Assembly (NCBI GenBank): GCA_947040475.1
Contig: CAMRBT010000098.1
Coordinates: 1-5,829 of the forward strand
DNA from: an uncultured Brevinema sp.
Lineage (GTDB): Bacteria; Spirochaetota; Brevinematia; Brevinematales; Brevinemataceae
DNA: 5,829 bases
Direction: 5' to 3'
Part shown: piece after piece, positions 4,168 through 5,829 of the stretch
Numbering within the stretch: position 1 is the stretch's first letter
Layout of the letters: each line of letters starts with the position of its first letter
The notes under the pieces: generated by a model
Database searches by the model: none
The model's input: only the letters and a program-made list of their open reading frames with translations
What the model was told of the DNA's origin: nothing
Made by a program: the position numbers and the translations under genes

Positions 4168-5253
4168 ATGATACATATAAAACGTAGAGATACAAGAGAA
4201 ATATCAGTAGGCGATGTTAAAATAGGATCTGGACATCAGATCTCTATTCAATCCATGCTTAGTGTCCCAACTGTCAATATTCCAGTAGCTGTAGATCAGT
4301 TATTTCGTCTTCATTCTGCAGGCTGTGATATTGTTCGTCTAGGTGTTCCTGACGAGGCTTCGGCTCTTGCTTTGGCAGAGATCAAAAAACAATCGCCTCT
4401 TCCTATTATTGCAGACATTCATTTTAGCTACAAATTAGCACTGATTGCTCTAGAATCTGGCGTAGATGGATTACGTTTGAATCCTGGTAATATCCCAAAT
4501 TTAGATCATGTAAAAGAAGTCATCAAGGCAACTAAAGAAAGAAACATTCCTATTCGTATAGGGGTCAATGCAGGGTCTCTTAACCCTAATAAATATCCTC
4601 ATCCAACTGCTGAAGCGATGGTAGATTCTTCCTTTGAACATATCAAATTATTAGAAGATCTAGACTTTCAAGATATTAAAGTGTCTTTCAAATCTAGTAA
4701 TGTGCTGACTATGATAGAGGCAAACAGACTCTTTGCGACTAAATGTGATTATCCTATTCATCTAGGAGTTACAGAAGCTGGAGATGGTATGCAAGCCGTC
4801 GTCAAAAATGCCATAGGTATGGGGACTTTATTACAAGAAGGGATAGGCGATACCTTGCGTGTTTCTATTACGGGTGATGTCGTAGAAGAGGTAGAGGCTG
4901 GACGCTTTATTTTGAGATCTTTAGGACTAAGACAAGAAGGGATAGAAATTATCTCTTGCCCTACTTGTGCTCGAGTAGAATACGATGTTTTGGAAGCAGT
5001 ACATGCCTTTAAAGCAAAAACGAGTCAAATTAAATCTTATATAAGAGTCGCAATTATGGGCTGTGTTGTTAATGGTCCTGGTGAAGCAAAAGAAGCAGAT
5101 CTCGGTATTGCTGTAGGTAAAACTAGTGCTGTGCTTTTCCGTAAAGGAGAAGTTATAGGTAAATACTCCAAAGAAGAAATGTTAGAGGCTTTGTTAGAAG
5201 AGACACTTGCTTTAGATAAGATCAAGCAAGCCGAAGCAAACGACAAAGATTAA
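4168..5253 (+). CDS. ispG: 4-hydroxy-3-methylbut-2-en-1-yl diphosphate synthase (IspG/GcpE)
   Basis: I chose the ATG at 4168, five bases after the ribosome binding site AGAGG (4158-4162). An in-frame TTG at 4147 lies inside the terminator hairpin and has no ribosome site. The product is 361 residues, close to the E. coli enzyme, and begins with the typical basic IKRRDTREI. Conserved blocks include IQSM, ADIHF, LRLNPGNI, IRIGVNAGSL, GVTEAG and EGIGDTLRVS. The [4Fe-4S] ligands are CPTC (Cys264, Cys267) and GCVVNGPGE (Cys299, Glu306), all intact. IspG reduces methylerythritol cyclodiphosphate to HMBPP, the penultimate step of the MEP isoprenoid pathway, in the cytoplasm with a flavodoxin or ferredoxin partner. 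It is the short bacterial form without the insert of plant and chlamydial types. Its stop overlaps the ATG of the next gene by one base, so the two are probably co-translated. Codon use resembles that of its neighbours. Confidence 0.97.
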   Translation: MIHIKRRDTREISVGDVKIGSGHQISIQSMLSVPTVNIPVAVDQLFRLHSAGCDIVRLGVPDEASALALAEIKKQSPLPIIADIHFSYKLALIALESGVDGLRLNPGNIPNLDHVKEVIKATKERNIPIRIGVNAGSLNPNKYPHPTAEAMVDSSFEHIKLLEDLDFQDIKVSFKSSNVLTMIEANRLFATKCDYPIHLGVTEAGDGMQAVVKNAIGMGTLLQEGIGDTLRVSITGDVVEEVEAGRFILRSLGLRQEGIEIISCPTCARVEYDVLEAVHAFKAKTSQIKSYIRVAIMGCVVNGPGEAKEADLGIAVGKTSAVLFRKGEVIGKYSKEEMLEALLEETLALDKIKQAEANDKD

Positions 5254-5829
5254 TGCTCGCTATCAATCAAATCCAAGTCAAAGAATTAATTAGCCCTTGC
5301 AATATTACTGGTATTGATTATGTAATTAACCCTTATGTGGGTTGTAGCCATGATTGTACGTATTGTTATGCAGAATTTATGAAGCGTTTTACGGATCATA
5401 CAGAAGATTGGGGAAAATTCGTAGATGTTAAAAGTTGTGAAAAAAAACTCAATCTCAAAAAATTGATAGGTAAAAATCTTATGTTAAGTACGGTGACTGA
5501 TCCTTATCAGCATGTGGAAGCCAAATTTCAAAATACAAGGCGTATTTTGGAGCAGTTAGTAGATGTTGATACTCATATCAGTATTTTAACAAAATCTTCT
5601 CTTGTTTTACGGGATATAGATCTTTTTAAACAGATGAAAAATGTTGATGTTGCAATTTCTCTCAATACTTTAGACGATAATTTTCGAAAATTAAGTGAAC
5701 CAATGACGCCTTCCGTATCACAAAGAGTGAACGCAATCAAAGAATTACACAAAAATGGAATTACTACGAGGATTTTTGCATCGCCGATATTTCCTTATAT
5801 TACTAATATTTCAGCATTGTATAGAGAGT
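5253..5829 (+). CDS. SPL-family radical SAM protein, N-terminal part (3' end outside window)
   Basis: The frame opens at the ATG formed by the TAATG junction with the ispG stop and stays open to the window end (192 complete codons). NPYVGCSHDCTYCYA carries the radical SAM cluster motif CxxxCxxC at Cys31, Cys35 and Cys38. LSTVTDPYQHVEAKF, LTKSSLVLRD and LSEPMTPSVSQRVNAIKELHKNGI follow in the order expected for the SplB-like (COG1533) group, in which the H between the first two cysteines and the YCYA tail are typical. Members named spore photoproduct lyase repair a thymine dimer, but most proteins of this group in non-spore-formers have no established substrate, so I do not assign DNA repair. 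There is no clear ribosome binding site, which suggests translational coupling to ispG. The C-terminal part is not visible, so auxiliary cluster ligands cannot be checked. Confidence 0.88.
   Translation, partial: MLAINQIQVKELISPCNITGIDYVINPYVGCSHDCTYCYAEFMKRFTDHTEDWGKFVDVKSCEKKLNLKKLIGKNLMLSTVTDPYQHVEAKFQNTRRILEQLVDVDTHISILTKSSLVLRDIDLFKQMKNVDVAISLNTLDDNFRKLSEPMTPSVSQRVNAIKELHKNGITTRIFASPIFPYITNISALYRE

Noticed and set aside
5037..5246. Minus-strand ORF of 69 codons inside the end of ispG
   Set aside because: It is the antisense shadow of the conserved IspG C-terminus, with no start signals of its own.
1..5829. Alternative genetic code, since none of the eight stops is TGA
   Set aside because: Tryptophans are encoded by TGG, no in-frame TGA is needed, and TAA/TAG preference is expected at this base composition.

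Overview
The window is AT-rich DNA from a bacterium with dense coding and normal genetic-code usage: tryptophan is TGG and all eight visible stops are TAA or TAG. A MEP-pathway isoprenoid gene, Sec-type signal peptides, a lipobox-like peptide and strong purine-rich ribosome binding sites fit a low-GC bacterium. Gene content does not fix the phylum. A spirochaete or another AT-rich lineage is possible, but that is inference.

Layout. Positions 1-291 are the 3' end of an mtaB-type tRNA methylthiotransferase gene. Positions 292-457 form a tiny self-contained unit: candidate promoters, a strong ribosome binding site, a 22-codon ORF with a lipobox-like end, and a terminator hairpin. A 119-residue exported protein of unknown function follows (518-877). 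The 237-base non-coding gap after it ends in a bidirectional terminator. mtnN lies on the minus strand (1115-1816) and is divergent from a secreted NlpC/P60-like hydrolase (1940-2566). A second bidirectional terminator separates that gene from tsaE on the minus strand (2641-3069). A 290-base intergenic region then carries the best promoter in the window and a leader of about 145 bases. It drives a diverged HisA-like gene (3360-4097). After a hairpin come ispG (4168-5253) and, overlapping it by one base, an SPL-family radical SAM gene that runs off the right edge.

How the genes relate. Most are housekeeping functions: tRNA A37 modification (MtaB acts on the t6A base that TsaE helps to make), recycling of S-adenosylmethionine by-products (MtnN), cell-wall hydrolysis and isoprenoid synthesis. 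MtnN also clears the 5'-deoxyadenosine released by radical SAM enzymes, and two such enzymes lie at the window edges. The most unusual items are the HisA-like protein, which has lost several hallmark residues of the histidine enzyme and has no other his genes beside it, and the miniature lipoprotein-like unit. No mobile element, CRISPR array, rRNA or tRNA gene was seen.
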